64,000 nucleotides of DNA, from contig NZ_CP107006.1 of the NCBI RefSeq assembly GCF_022867795.2, forward strand, positions 5,084,001-5,148,000, given 5' to 3'. Position numbers and translations under genes: made by a program. Of the stretch, positions 42,091 to 51,600 are shown in pieces. The notes beneath the pieces were generated by a model. It was not told the origin of the DNA, ran no database searches, and worked only from the letters and a program-made list of their open reading frames with translations. The stretch comes from Chitinophaga horti (GTDB taxonomy: Bacteria > Bacteroidota > Bacteroidia > Chitinophagales > Chitinophagaceae). Numbering within the stretch: the stretch's first letter is position 1; each line of letters begins with the position of its first letter.

Positions 42091-42126
42091 AAGAATGGCC
42101 GGTGGTGACACCGGCCATTCTTGTTT
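42091..42126 (+). terminator. terminator after thiL
   Basis: A perfect 14-bp stem (42091-42104 / 42109-42122, core AATGGCCGGTG) with a 4-base loop, then GTTTTG. It lies between convergent genes and may also act on the minus strand. Confidence 0.8.
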
Positions 42127-42150
42127 TGTGGAGTTTGTGGAGAATGTATA

Positions 42151-44127
42151 TCACTTCGGCACCATCAACACCGCATCCGCAGCCACACCGCCATCCGCAC
42201 CATCCGCAGTGATCTCGATATAATTACTTTGTCCTTTCGCGAAAGCAAACGCACCTACCTCTACCCACTCACCGGACGTTTGTCCTTCCACGCGCACCGC
42301 ACTACGATCGATCGCGCCCTTTTTAAGGCCGGCTTTACCATTCACGATGTAGTTCGTCATGCTGGCGCTTTTATCCATTTTGGGATAGTAGATGAATACT
42401 TTATAGTCGCCGGCTTTAGGCACATTAGGGATGAACTTCACGCTGCCTTTACCGGTCGTATTCAACAGGATGTCCGGGCCGTAAGCGCCGTAGGGATGCG
42501 CGGAGGTCCAGTCGCCCGACACTTTGACATTGTCTTTGTTATCAATAAAAATATCAGCCCGGGAACCGTCGGACAGCGGGTTTTGTTCGATGCTGCGGCG
42601 GATAGCGGCGGCATCTACCTGCTGTACGGGAATTTTACGGTCGATGGACTGGCAGGCGGCGAGTGTAGATGCCTGGGCCAGGCACATGAAAACGGGTTCC
42701 ATACGGATAGAGCCGTAAGCGATGTGTGTGGCGGAGAGGCATACCGGAACGAGCAGGTTGCTACACTCCTGTTGTTGTGGCACCAGCGAGCGATAAGAAA
42801 TAGGGTAAGGAGGGAAACCACCTTCTTCCACATTGCCTTCGTTCTTCACCATCTTCTTTCCATTTTTGGTGATGACGATGCGCTGCGTGTTGTGCGAGTC
42901 CATTGTATAAGCGGCCATGCCTACGCCATCGGTTACGGGTTCTTTGCCTACGCAGTTATCCTGCTTCATCACGTACGCGCCACGCATACGGCGGGCTTCG
43001 CGGATGTAGAGTTGCGGCGACCAGCCACCGTTATCGGTGTATTCATCTTTCGGATACCCGAAACGGCTCATGTCTTTCCGCATACTTTCCGGCACGCGTT
43101 CATCACTGGTGAAGAAGTACAGGAGACCTTTTGTATAATCTTCATGTGCTTTGATGATCTCGGCGCGTTTGGCGTAATCAGCTTCCGGGTAGTCGTAGTT
43201 CATACCGATCATATCGGTGCTAAAACCATTGCGGTTGTTGATGTCCGTTTTTTTATTCGGCATGCCGCTGATGATGAAGTAGTCGTTGATGTTACGGCGC
43301 TTCGGTTGTGCTACGATCAGCCTGGCCAGCAGGTCGTAACGCGAAGCGTCGTAGTTAGCAGGTTGTGTAATGGGAATACGGTTGGCAGGATCAGTGGTAA
43401 GACAGATGCGATAATTGTACGCCTGCACTTTTTTATCACCCGAGCCAGTAGCCGCCAACGGCTCCGGGCTAATGCCCCATAACAGGCCGCTGGTGCTGTC
43501 ACCGAGTACTTTGTAAGGATCGACGTGATCGGGTATCTGGTGACCATCCATCAGTTGTACACCGTTAAACGTTTCGCCGTACTCGCTGTTGGCTTCGCGG
43601 CCTACGGTGTAGGATACGCCTGCACGGGCCATCAGATCGCCTTCGTAGGTGCAGTCGATAAATACTTTACCGGCAATGACTTTGTTCGCGCCGCTTGCAT
43701 CTTCTACCGTAATACTTTTAATTGTGCCATTTACTTTATCTGCTTTCAGGATGCGATGCCCGTACCATACAGGTACTTTACCCCGCTTGATGTAATCATT
43801 AAAAACTGCTTCCGCCGTATGTGGTTCAAATATCCATTGCTCCAGTTTACCGTACACTTTTCCTAATCTCCGATAGAAGTCGAGCCCCAGGCCGCGCACG
43901 GCATACTTGTTACCGATATCAGTATAACCCAAGCCACCGGAACTGAGGCCGCCCAGGTGTTTACCGGGTTCGATGAGTAATACGCTCTTACCCTGCATCT
44001 TCGCGGTATACGCGGCAATTACGCCAGCAGAGGAACCGCCATACACAATGATATCCGCCTTATGGTCCTGTGCGTTCGCCTGCGCGGTAATGCCCAAACA
44101 CAGGAACGCTGCTACAAATCTTCTCAT
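42151..44127 (-). CDS. FAD-dependent oxidoreductase with C-terminal golvesin/xanthan-lyase-type domain
   Basis: 658 residues. A signal peptide (AAFLCLGITAQANAQ) and a Rossmann start with GGSSAG (Gly30-Gly35) in DIIVYGGSSAGVIAAYTA place an FAD_oxidored-type enzyme outside the cytoplasm. LGGLSSGGLGYTDIG and VFIDCTYEGDLMARAGV are family motifs. The last ~115 residues (NTTGKGSVKFIPNVPKAGDY, then YIEITADGADGG) form the beta-sandwich found at the end of golvesin and xanthan-lyase-like proteins, often sugar-binding. It is the last gene of the Sus locus; its start overlaps the SGNH gene by four bases. The substrate is unknown. Confidence 0.85.
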   Translation of the reverse strand: MRRFVAAFLCLGITAQANAQDHKADIIVYGGSSAGVIAAYTAKMQGKSVLLIEPGKHLGGLSSGGLGYTDIGNKYAVRGLGLDFYRRLGKVYGKLEQWIFEPHTAEAVFNDYIKRGKVPVWYGHRILKADKVNGTIKSITVEDASGANKVIAGKVFIDCTYEGDLMARAGVSYTVGREANSEYGETFNGVQLMDGHQIPDHVDPYKVLGDSTSGLLWGISPEPLAATGSGDKKVQAYNYRICLTTDPANRIPITQPANYDASRYDLLARLIVAQPKRRNINDYFIISGMPNKKTDINNRNGFSTDMIGMNYDYPEADYAKRAEIIKAHEDYTKGLLYFFTSDERVPESMRKDMSRFGYPKDEYTDNGGWSPQLYIREARRMRGAYVMKQDNCVGKEPVTDGVGMAAYTMDSHNTQRIVITKNGKKMVKNEGNVEEGGFPPYPISYRSLVPQQQECSNLLVPVCLSATHIAYGSIRMEPVFMCLAQASTLAACQSIDRKIPVQQVDAAAIRRSIEQNPLSDGSRADIFIDNKDNVKVSGDWTSAHPYGAYGPDILLNTTGKGSVKFIPNVPKAGDYKVFIYYPKMDKSASMTNYIVNGKAGLKKGAIDRSAVRVEGQTSGEWVEVGAFAFAKGQSNYIEITADGADGGVAADAVLMVPK

Positions 44128-44813
44128 GCTAAAAGTCTTTTAAGGTTAGCCGGGTAACTGGTGCCTTCTACACCGCCGCCGCCGTTTGTAATACTATCAC
44201 CAAAGCAAACAATTTTGGAAGTGGGTAGTTGATGATAGGTGATATAATCATAAACCGATACGCCGATCAGCCGGTAGCCATCCGCCGTAGGGTGTACACC
44301 ATCGGTTTTGTTGCTGTTGGCCTCGTTCATTATCAGGCTGCTTTTATCTTTCCCGATGTTGCCTACCCGATCGAAGATATGCCCCAGGTCGAGCAGCGAA
44401 GTTTTGTATTGCTTCGCCAGCCCGCGAATGGTATCGTTCACCGCGGCGCGACGCGCGGCCGGGCCTTCAGCACCATAGTGTTCCTTCTTGTGGCGGGTGA
44501 ACAGGTAGTCTTCGATATAAGGCAGGATAGTCATCAGCACCACTTTACTTTTCGTGGCCTTGATCGCCTCGATAATGCTGGCCATGTTCTGCCTGTATTG
44601 CGGCAGCGGGATGTACTTCATGCTGTTCATGTCGTTGGTACCGCACATCAGCACAGTAAGCGAAGGCCGGTGGTCCAGGCAGTCCTTTTGCATGCGTTTG
44701 AGCAGATCGGCGGTGTTATTACCACCGACGCCGGCATTGATCACTTCCGCACCTGCGGGCGGCCGCGCCTGCACTTCGGGCAACGGCAGGGTAAGCGCAG
44801 CCGCGCTCAGCAA
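44124..44813 (-). CDS. SGNH/GDSL hydrolase, circularly permuted motif order
   Basis: 229 residues from a TTG at 44811-44813. Normal SGNH order is GDS (block I), Gly, GxND, DxxH. Here block I is last: INAGVGGNN (26-32), CGTNDMNS (57-64), DGVHP (Asp171, His174), and CFGDSITNGGGG (Ser207) only 23 residues from the end. SYPANLKRLLA at the C-terminus would join well to PAGAEVINAGVGG at the N-terminus, as in the unpermuted fold. A signal-like stretch begins KKFLSTSLLSAAALTLPLPE just upstream; an ACG at 44835-44837 stands where ATG would be expected. Probably a periplasmic esterase or deacetylase. It overlaps the FAD gene by four bases. Confidence 0.8.
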   Translation of the reverse strand: MLSAAALTLPLPEVQARPPAGAEVINAGVGGNNTADLLKRMQKDCLDHRPSLTVLMCGTNDMNSMKYIPLPQYRQNMASIIEAIKATKSKVVLMTILPYIEDYLFTRHKKEHYGAEGPAARRAAVNDTIRGLAKQYKTSLLDLGHIFDRVGNIGKDKSSLIMNEANSNKTDGVHPTADGYRLIGVSVYDYITYHQLPTSKIVCFGDSITNGGGGVEGTSYPANLKRLLA

Positions 44814-44854
44814 TGACGTGGATAAAAACTTCTTCGTTGCACTTTGTATCAGCG

Positions 44855-45526
44855 TTAAAAGTTAACAGTAGCCCGCACGGCCGTAAACGTGTCGATGGCC
44901 GCGGGCGATGGCTTATACAAAGTATGATATTCGAGGGTATTATTCAAGGGTATTACATCTAACAGTGTAGTCTTTTCCGTGGTCGGCACAAACCGGGTAT
45001 TATCGGTACCGTCCGGATTTTTATAGTACAACCGCACGCCCACCGCCCGGGGATCGGCATCCAGCCAGTCGAGTTTTAAGGTGTTGTTTATTTTCGCCTT
45101 ACTTTTTACCAGGCGGTTCAGCAACGTACTTTCATAAAAATCGCCGTATACATCGCCGTTAATTTCTGTTTTGATGGATATGTCACCGCGGCTATTGTAG
45201 TTGTATACCGTAAACGTGTACGGACCTTCCACCATATTATCCAGCATAAGGCGGATGGTATCTACGCCATTGGTGCGTTTCACTAAAACGTCGGTCGAAT
45301 CTTTGCGACGGTTCCAGTACACGCGTGCTTTGGTAATGGTAGCGTCGGTGGTGAGCAGCCAGGTAAGCTGCACCCGCTCGCGGCCGGGATATACTTTGAG
45401 AGAGTCTGCCTTACCGGCGTAGATGATCTCTCCGCCGGGTGCAAAGTCCTTATACTTTTCGTCTGTTTTTTCGCAGGCGATAGCAGTTGCCATCAATGCC
45501 AGTGCGAGATATGTAAAGGCTTTCAT
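44855..45526 (-). CDS. DUF4998 lipoprotein
   Basis: 223 residues, lipobox ATAIAC (Cys18). Fibronectin-like repeats (VQLTWLLTTDATITKARVYWN, then LDWLDADPRAVGVRLYYKNP) are the DUF4998 plan, found next to SusC/SusD in Bacteroidota. Likely a surface-exposed glycan-binding accessory. It lies 22 bases after the DUF5000-type gene. Confidence 0.75.
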   Translation of the reverse strand: MKAFTYLALALMATAIACEKTDEKYKDFAPGGEIIYAGKADSLKVYPGRERVQLTWLLTTDATITKARVYWNRRKDSTDVLVKRTNGVDTIRLMLDNMVEGPYTFTVYNYNSRGDISIKTEINGDVYGDFYESTLLNRLVKSKAKINNTLKLDWLDADPRAVGVRLYYKNPDGTDNTRFVPTTEKTTLLDVIPLNNTLEYHTLYKPSPAAIDTFTAVRATVNF

Positions 45527-45548
45527 TGTTTCTTTTTAGATAGATGAA

Positions 45549-46739
45549 CTATTGTATTTCACCGTACAGGGTAGCTTCGGCCATCCACATGTAATCTGAG
45601 TTACCCCAGGTTTGCAATATTCTCAGGCGGATGTACCTGACGGCCGGAATGTCCAGCGGCATCTTAAATTCACGTCCGGCCTGCGCAGCCAGTATATCAT
45701 CATTGCTCTGCGTGCCGATCGGCAAACCCGATGGTTTAATTACTTCGCAGTCAGACAATTTCGTCCAACTGGTAAGGCTGCCATCAGCAGAGGGTTCGTT
45801 GGTACCCCATATTTCGAACAGGCGTGGATCGCCGGCAGCATAGAGCAGGTTCTGTTCGTCGATCGCACCACGCGGAATAAACTGGAAGCGGCTCAGTTTC
45901 GCCTTTACGCCCAGGTCGAAGGTGATCATGTGCGGCACACCCGATCCGTTGGCGGTACGCAACCAAGATAGCAGGGTAGCACTACCCCCGGTAATCACAT
46001 TGTTCCACAGCGTACTCATTTGCATATTACCGTGCAGGTTCGCATCACCTGCCAATTTCATTGCCCTGAAGAGGCTCTTGTTCAGCATCTGTTCGTGCAT
46101 GGGCGTCAGCTGTTTCCATGACGTATCGGAGAGGTTCGTCCAGCGATCGCGTACATATACACCAAACCAGCGGGGCTTCGCATCAAATCCGCGGGCGGAA
46201 AAGGTGCCTTTCTTCTGGCTGGTGTAATACATATCTGCAGGTACTACCGCACCCAGACTGTCTTTCGTGAGTACACCAATTACCACGTTTGCGGAATCCT
46301 CGTTCAGGAACGATACAGAGATGCCGCCAAAGTCCGCATCGAAGTGAAGCGACGCAAACGTCTTTTTCACCGGCGGCTGCAGCGGTTTTACTTTTACGGC
46401 TACCGGTGCAGATTTCACCTCCGATCTGCTCACGGAATAAAGCTTCACGGTACGTTCAGTCGTATCACCAAAGCCTTCGAGCGTGAGGGTATTATTGTAG
46501 TAAGTAGCGATCGCCTCCATCTTTTTACCCGGGCGAATTTCATATTCCGCCTTCACGTAAAAGAGGTTCGGATCTTTGGGAAGCGCGTACGTAAGTTCCA
46601 CCTTACCCGCGAAGCCAACTGCTTTCACATCGCTCACCAGTTGTGGCGCATCGCCGCCTTCGTTCAGCGGCTCCAGCGTTTCTTCCTTGCAGGCAAAGAG
46701 GAAAGCAGCAAACAGTATCAGCCAGTATTTTGATTGCAT
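45549..46739 (-). CDS. DUF4959/DUF5126/DUF5000-type surface lipoprotein
   Basis: 396 residues, lipobox FACKEE (Cys17). Three parts are visible: an N-terminal beta domain (~35-110), a middle domain (~112-225) and a C-terminal F5/8-type discoidin-like domain (~240-396; FDLGVKAKLSRFQFIPRG, FEIWGTNEPSADGS, AVRYIRLRILQTWGN). The triple set is standard in this lipoprotein family beside SusD. It probably binds a glycan outside the cell. Confidence 0.8.
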   Translation of the reverse strand: MQSKYWLILFAAFLFACKEETLEPLNEGGDAPQLVSDVKAVGFAGKVELTYALPKDPNLFYVKAEYEIRPGKKMEAIATYYNNTLTLEGFGDTTERTVKLYSVSRSEVKSAPVAVKVKPLQPPVKKTFASLHFDADFGGISVSFLNEDSANVVIGVLTKDSLGAVVPADMYYTSQKKGTFSARGFDAKPRWFGVYVRDRWTNLSDTSWKQLTPMHEQMLNKSLFRAMKLAGDANLHGNMQMSTLWNNVITGGSATLLSWLRTANGSGVPHMITFDLGVKAKLSRFQFIPRGAIDEQNLLYAAGDPRLFEIWGTNEPSADGSLTSWTKLSDCEVIKPSGLPIGTQSNDDILAAQAGREFKMPLDIPAVRYIRLRILQTWGNSDYMWMAEATLYGEIQ

Positions 46740-46763
46740 CTTGCTATAATTAAAGTTGAAAGA

Positions 46764-48668
46764 TTACCAGCCCGGGGTTTGCACCAGCTGGTTGTTCACG
46801 ATCAGGTCATTCTCCATAATGGGCCACAGGTAGTCGCGTTTGCGGAACGTCTGGTTGTAGAGTAACCTTGGCTGATAATATTCATCAGCCGTTTTACCAG
46901 TATAGTTCCAGCCGCGCACGGGTTCGTTCATCACATACTCGGCCTCCTTCCAGCGGCGCAAATCCCAGAAGCGAGCGCCTTCAAACGCCATTTCGATCAA
47001 CCTTTCCTGGTGAATGATTTTCCTCATACCGGGCTTTGTCGTGTAAGCAGTTGGGTTAGAGGAGAACTGCGTCCAGGATTCTTCCACGGACTTCAGCCCT
47101 GCACGTGCGCGCACTTCATTGATCCACTTCCAGGTTTCCGCGCCGGGACCTGCACTTTCGTTTAACGCTTCCGCGTAAAGCAAGTACAGATCGGCCAGGC
47201 GGATTACAGGCCAGGGATATGATTGTATCGTTAGCTCTGTAGCACTTGATATAGTAGCCGGGTTCACCAGCTTTTTAGGCCAGTAGCCAGTCATGGAATA
47301 CGCCCATGCGTGGTTGTTGGATACCTGGCCCAGCTTGGCTTCTACGTAAACATTATCGGAGTCGGAAAAGCGGCTGCTGCCGTACCAGCGACTGGCATCA
47401 AAACCAAGATCGGCATAGTAACGAATCTCACGGTCGAAGTTGAGATTAGCCGTGATGTAATTCGGCTTCAGCATCAACCGCTCGTTATTGGTAGCGGTGC
47501 GCTGTGCATAACGGTTGTTATAATCCCAGGTTACATCTTCGTTGATAGGCACGCCGTTCTTTGTATAAAATTGCTCAACGATCTTAAACGGCACGCCGAA
47601 CGTGGACCATGCGCCATTCTGCTTATCGCTGGTATAGAGTTTCGGAATAGCTTCCTGCTGAAGGCCGCCTGCGCGGCTATTGGTGCTGGCCCATACTATT
47701 TCGGAGTTCCACTTCAGACACACTGCATTCCGTATGCTCATTTCCGTTACCGTACGATCCGACACTTTAAAAGGAATGAACGCCGGATTTTGATAGTAAA
47801 GTTTTAAACCGACAGCGTGACACTGTTCTATCGCTATGCGGCATGCTTCCGCTGCTCTTTCCCATTTCTTCGGATCTACTGAGGTTGAGAAGAGATGCTC
47901 GCCTTTTTTGTTCACCACATCTGCATAATCGCTGTTGCCGTTAAAGAGCGGGCTGGCAGCAGTAACGAGCAATTGCGCCTTTACACTTAACGCTACAGCC
48001 TTGGTTGCGCGACCCAGTTCGGTCGCCTCGTTCACGATTTGCGGAGGCAGCTCCAATGCAGCTTCGTCCAGCAGACTGGCGATGTAATTCACGCAGGAAT
48101 CCACCGGCATCTGCCATACTTTTACTTCATTAGGACCACTGGAAATGGGCAAATTTTTATCGAGCAGCGGAATAGGCCCGTACATACGGAAAAGGAAGTA
48201 GTGATAGTACGCTTTCAGAAAAGTCGCTTCCGCCTTCCAGCGTTTCTTTTCGTAATCATCCATATCCGGCACCTTATCGATGTTTTCGATAAACGTGTTA
48301 CAGTCGCGGATGGCCACGAACATACCACGGCCGCCGCGCGTACCGCCCCAGTAGTTGGAATATGGATCTACTATATTCTGAAACCCGCGCGCAATCTGCC
48401 AGGCAGGCATGCTGATATTTACATTGTAGTCATTGCCCCACAGCTCATCGCCGCCGAGAATGGTTAGGTAGTTATATTGATCGGTATACCTTGGCTGATA
48501 GCTGTACAAGGTGAACAGGTATTGCTCGGCCTTACTGCGCATGCGAAATACATAGTCTACTGTGGCTACGTTATCCGGCACAATGTCCAGGTAATGGCAA
48601 CCAAACACCACCGGCCAGCTTAGTAACACCAGCCATAATTTTACGTTCCTGGTTAGTTTTATCATCAT
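46764..48668 (-). CDS. SusD/RagB family nutrient-binding lipoprotein
   Basis: 634 residues. Lipobox FGCHYLDI (Cys24). TPR-like helical core (YYHYFLFRMYGPIPLLDK at ~150) and the closing EVRARAGLKSV, QERLIEMAFEGARFWDLRRW and WPIMENDLIVNN are the RagB/SusD signature. It forms a lid on the SusC pore and holds an oligosaccharide or peptide. 18 bases after susC. Confidence 0.95.
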   Translation of the reverse strand: MMIKLTRNVKLWLVLLSWPVVFGCHYLDIVPDNVATVDYVFRMRSKAEQYLFTLYSYQPRYTDQYNYLTILGGDELWGNDYNVNISMPAWQIARGFQNIVDPYSNYWGGTRGGRGMFVAIRDCNTFIENIDKVPDMDDYEKKRWKAEATFLKAYYHYFLFRMYGPIPLLDKNLPISSGPNEVKVWQMPVDSCVNYIASLLDEAALELPPQIVNEATELGRATKAVALSVKAQLLVTAASPLFNGNSDYADVVNKKGEHLFSTSVDPKKWERAAEACRIAIEQCHAVGLKLYYQNPAFIPFKVSDRTVTEMSIRNAVCLKWNSEIVWASTNSRAGGLQQEAIPKLYTSDKQNGAWSTFGVPFKIVEQFYTKNGVPINEDVTWDYNNRYAQRTATNNERLMLKPNYITANLNFDREIRYYADLGFDASRWYGSSRFSDSDNVYVEAKLGQVSNNHAWAYSMTGYWPKKLVNPATISSATELTIQSYPWPVIRLADLYLLYAEALNESAGPGAETWKWINEVRARAGLKSVEESWTQFSSNPTAYTTKPGMRKIIHQERLIEMAFEGARFWDLRRWKEAEYVMNEPVRGWNYTGKTADEYYQPRLLYNQTFRKRDYLWPIMENDLIVNNQLVQTPGW

Positions 48669-48686
48669 ATCATTAAGTGCTGATGG

Positions 48687-51600
48687 TTAAAAAGAAATTT
48701 GTGTTCCGAAGTTGATCACTCGTTGTACCGGGTAACCTAATCCATTGCCGCCCATTTCCACATCCCAGAGTTTGAAGCGACTGAGGGCAAACAAGTTGAT
48801 GCCGCTCGCATAAAAACGCGCCTTTTCGATCTTGATACGGCGCGTAGTCGCCTGTGGCAGGGTGTAACCCAGTTCGGCGGTTTTGAGGCGCAGGAACGCA
48901 CCATTACGCATGAACCACGTACTGCTCACCTGGTTGTTATTGATGTTACGATTGCTCAGTCGCGGCCAGATAGCGTACAGGTTACGATTATCTTCTGACC
49001 AATGATCGTCTGCATAGGCTTTCAGCAAAGCCCTGTCGTTCACAAAAGGTGCTGTAGTGGTGGGATTGATCCAGAACGATTCACGCGCCAGGCCCTGGAA
49101 GAAGGCGGACAGATCGAAGCTTTTATACCCTACGGAGAAGCCGAAGCCATACACGATCTCAGGGGTAGTAGGATAACCAATGGGCACCAGGTCGCGGGTA
49201 GAGATAATGCCATCGCCGTTTACATCGTGGTACTTAATATCGCCGGCCATGTACTCGCCAAAGCTTTGGTGCGGGGAGTTCAGCACTTCTTTATCATCGG
49301 CAAACAAACGTTCTGCAATGTAACCACGTACTTGTGACAACGGCTGACCGATCATGGACAAATATCTTTCGTCATAATCAGGTTCTTCGAACACCTCAAA
49401 CTTGCTCGTAGAATACGTAAAGTTTGCACGTGCCTGCATCCAGAGGTGACGGGAGAAGTTATGGCTGTAGTCAATGGAAAGGTCCATCCCTTTACCGCTG
49501 GCCTCACCGATATTCGCTTTTACATCCGAAGAGGAAACTACACCCATCGTTACCGGGATAGACGCGCGGGTCATGAGGATGTTGCGGCGATACTCAGTGT
49601 ACACATCGAGCAAAATGTTCAGGTTATTGTTCAACCCGATCTCCAGGCCCCAGTTGGTTTTAGTAGCCGTTTCCCAGGTGATGTTGTTATTGCCGTAACG
49701 ATTCACGTTAATGCCCGGGCGGCTGTAAGTGTAGTCCGTACCAAAGGCAGACGAGCGACCGGGATCATTCATATTTACATCAGATAAATAGAAGAACCTG
49801 TCCTCCGGCGCACCAATCGCATCGTTACCTACGAGACCGTAAGTGTAACGCAGTTTCAGGTTATGCAGGATGTGCTGGTAAGGCTTCAGGAACTTTTCAT
49901 TGGAGATGATCCACGCGCCGCCCACAGATGGGAAGAAGCCGAAACGTTTGTCCTTATGAAATCTCTCCGATCCGTTATACCCGAAATCGAACTCCACGAA
50001 ATAACGGTTATCATAGGAGTACGTGTAACGACCCGATAAACCGATGTTACGATGCGGCAGCGAGAGTTGCAGGCTGCCTGCATTCGCGGTGATCTGGTTG
50101 TTCATCAGGAATACCAGCATCGCGCTGAAGTTATGTTTATCCCTGAAGGTGCGGTTATAGTTGGCAGTCGTTTGTAAATACGTGGTGGCGCGAATGTCTT
50201 TGTTACCCTCGTCGTATTCGAGGTACTCGGTACCGTCATTCGGATTGATGATGCCCAGCGTATAGTTATCGGCGTACTTATCGTACTGCTGCACCTGGTA
50301 CCAGAACGGCTTATAGAAACGGGCGACGTCGAAGAAGGAAGTGCGGGTCGTATTGAACAACGCATGCACCGACAAACCTTCTGTGATAAACGAAAAATCC
50401 TGTTTCGCTTCAAACTGCGCTACGATGGTGGAACGGGTGTATTCTTTATAACCCTTCACCATATCTGCATATGGGTTGATGTAGTTACCTGTACCGAAGT
50501 TACCGAACATAATATGCTGCGTATGCGTATGCGCATCATCCATCGGGTAATAAGCCGGGAACAGCACCGGGTTAGCGTACATCACCCGGTTGTACATATC
50601 CGTACCGCTGGTGAGCGGACCGGTATAATCATCGAACGTACCATACAGGCGTACACCAATTTCAGTTGATTTAGTCAGGTTGATGTTAACGTTCGAGCGG
50701 AGTGCGTATGTTTTTAAGTTGATGTTATTGTTGAAGTTGTTCCGCTTATCCACTTTCAGCACGCCATTGTCCTGGTTCATGGTAGCGGCCAGGTAGTAGC
50801 GGGCAATTTTACCACCGCCGGAAATATTCAGGTTCGCGCGCTGGTTGTTCGTGTGTGTTTTGAACAGCTCCCTACGCCAGTCAGTTGCGGGATATACCAG
50901 GGGATTTGTACCCGCGATCGTGTTATCGATCTTCGCTTCGGAGTACAATTGTTTACCCAGCGGATCGCGGGTTACCACGGCTTCGTTGCCTAATTTCATG
51001 TACGTGATAGGGTCGGCCAGTTCTACGTTTTCAGTAGGTGCGGAAAGTGAGTTTTCTACACGTACAGATACGCGGGCCTTACCTTCCACCCCTTCTTTGG
51101 TGGTAACGAGAATTACACCATTTGCACCACGGGCACCGTATAAAGCGGTGGATGTCGCATCTTTCAAAATAGAGAAGCTGGCGATATCATCTACCTGCAT
51201 GCGGGCAAGGTCAGTGGTGGTCAATTCTATACCGTCGATGAGGATGAGCGGGTCTTTTTTATAACCGAATGTGGTCACACCGCGAATGAAAAAGTCTGCA
51301 TTATCTGCACCTGGTTCACCGCTACGCTGGTAAGCAATTACGCCGGCCATACGGCCTGCCAGTGCAGTGGTCAGGTTACTGGAGGGCACCTTTAATTCTC
51401 TCGGGTTGATGGTGGTCATCGCGCCTACTACCTCTTTCTTTTTCTGTTTACCGAAGCCTACGATCACGGTTTCGTCCAGTTGGTTGCTCGCAGGCGCCAG
51501 TTGCACATTGATGACGTCGCGGCCATTCAATGATATTTCCTGTTTATCGTAACCGATCATGCTGAATATCAGTGCGGTGCCGCCTTCTGGAATATCCAGC

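Noticed and set aside
42121..43482. 453-codon open frame opposite the FAD oxidoreductase
   Set aside because: Antisense shadow; no start signal, no domain, and overlaps a thiL terminator.
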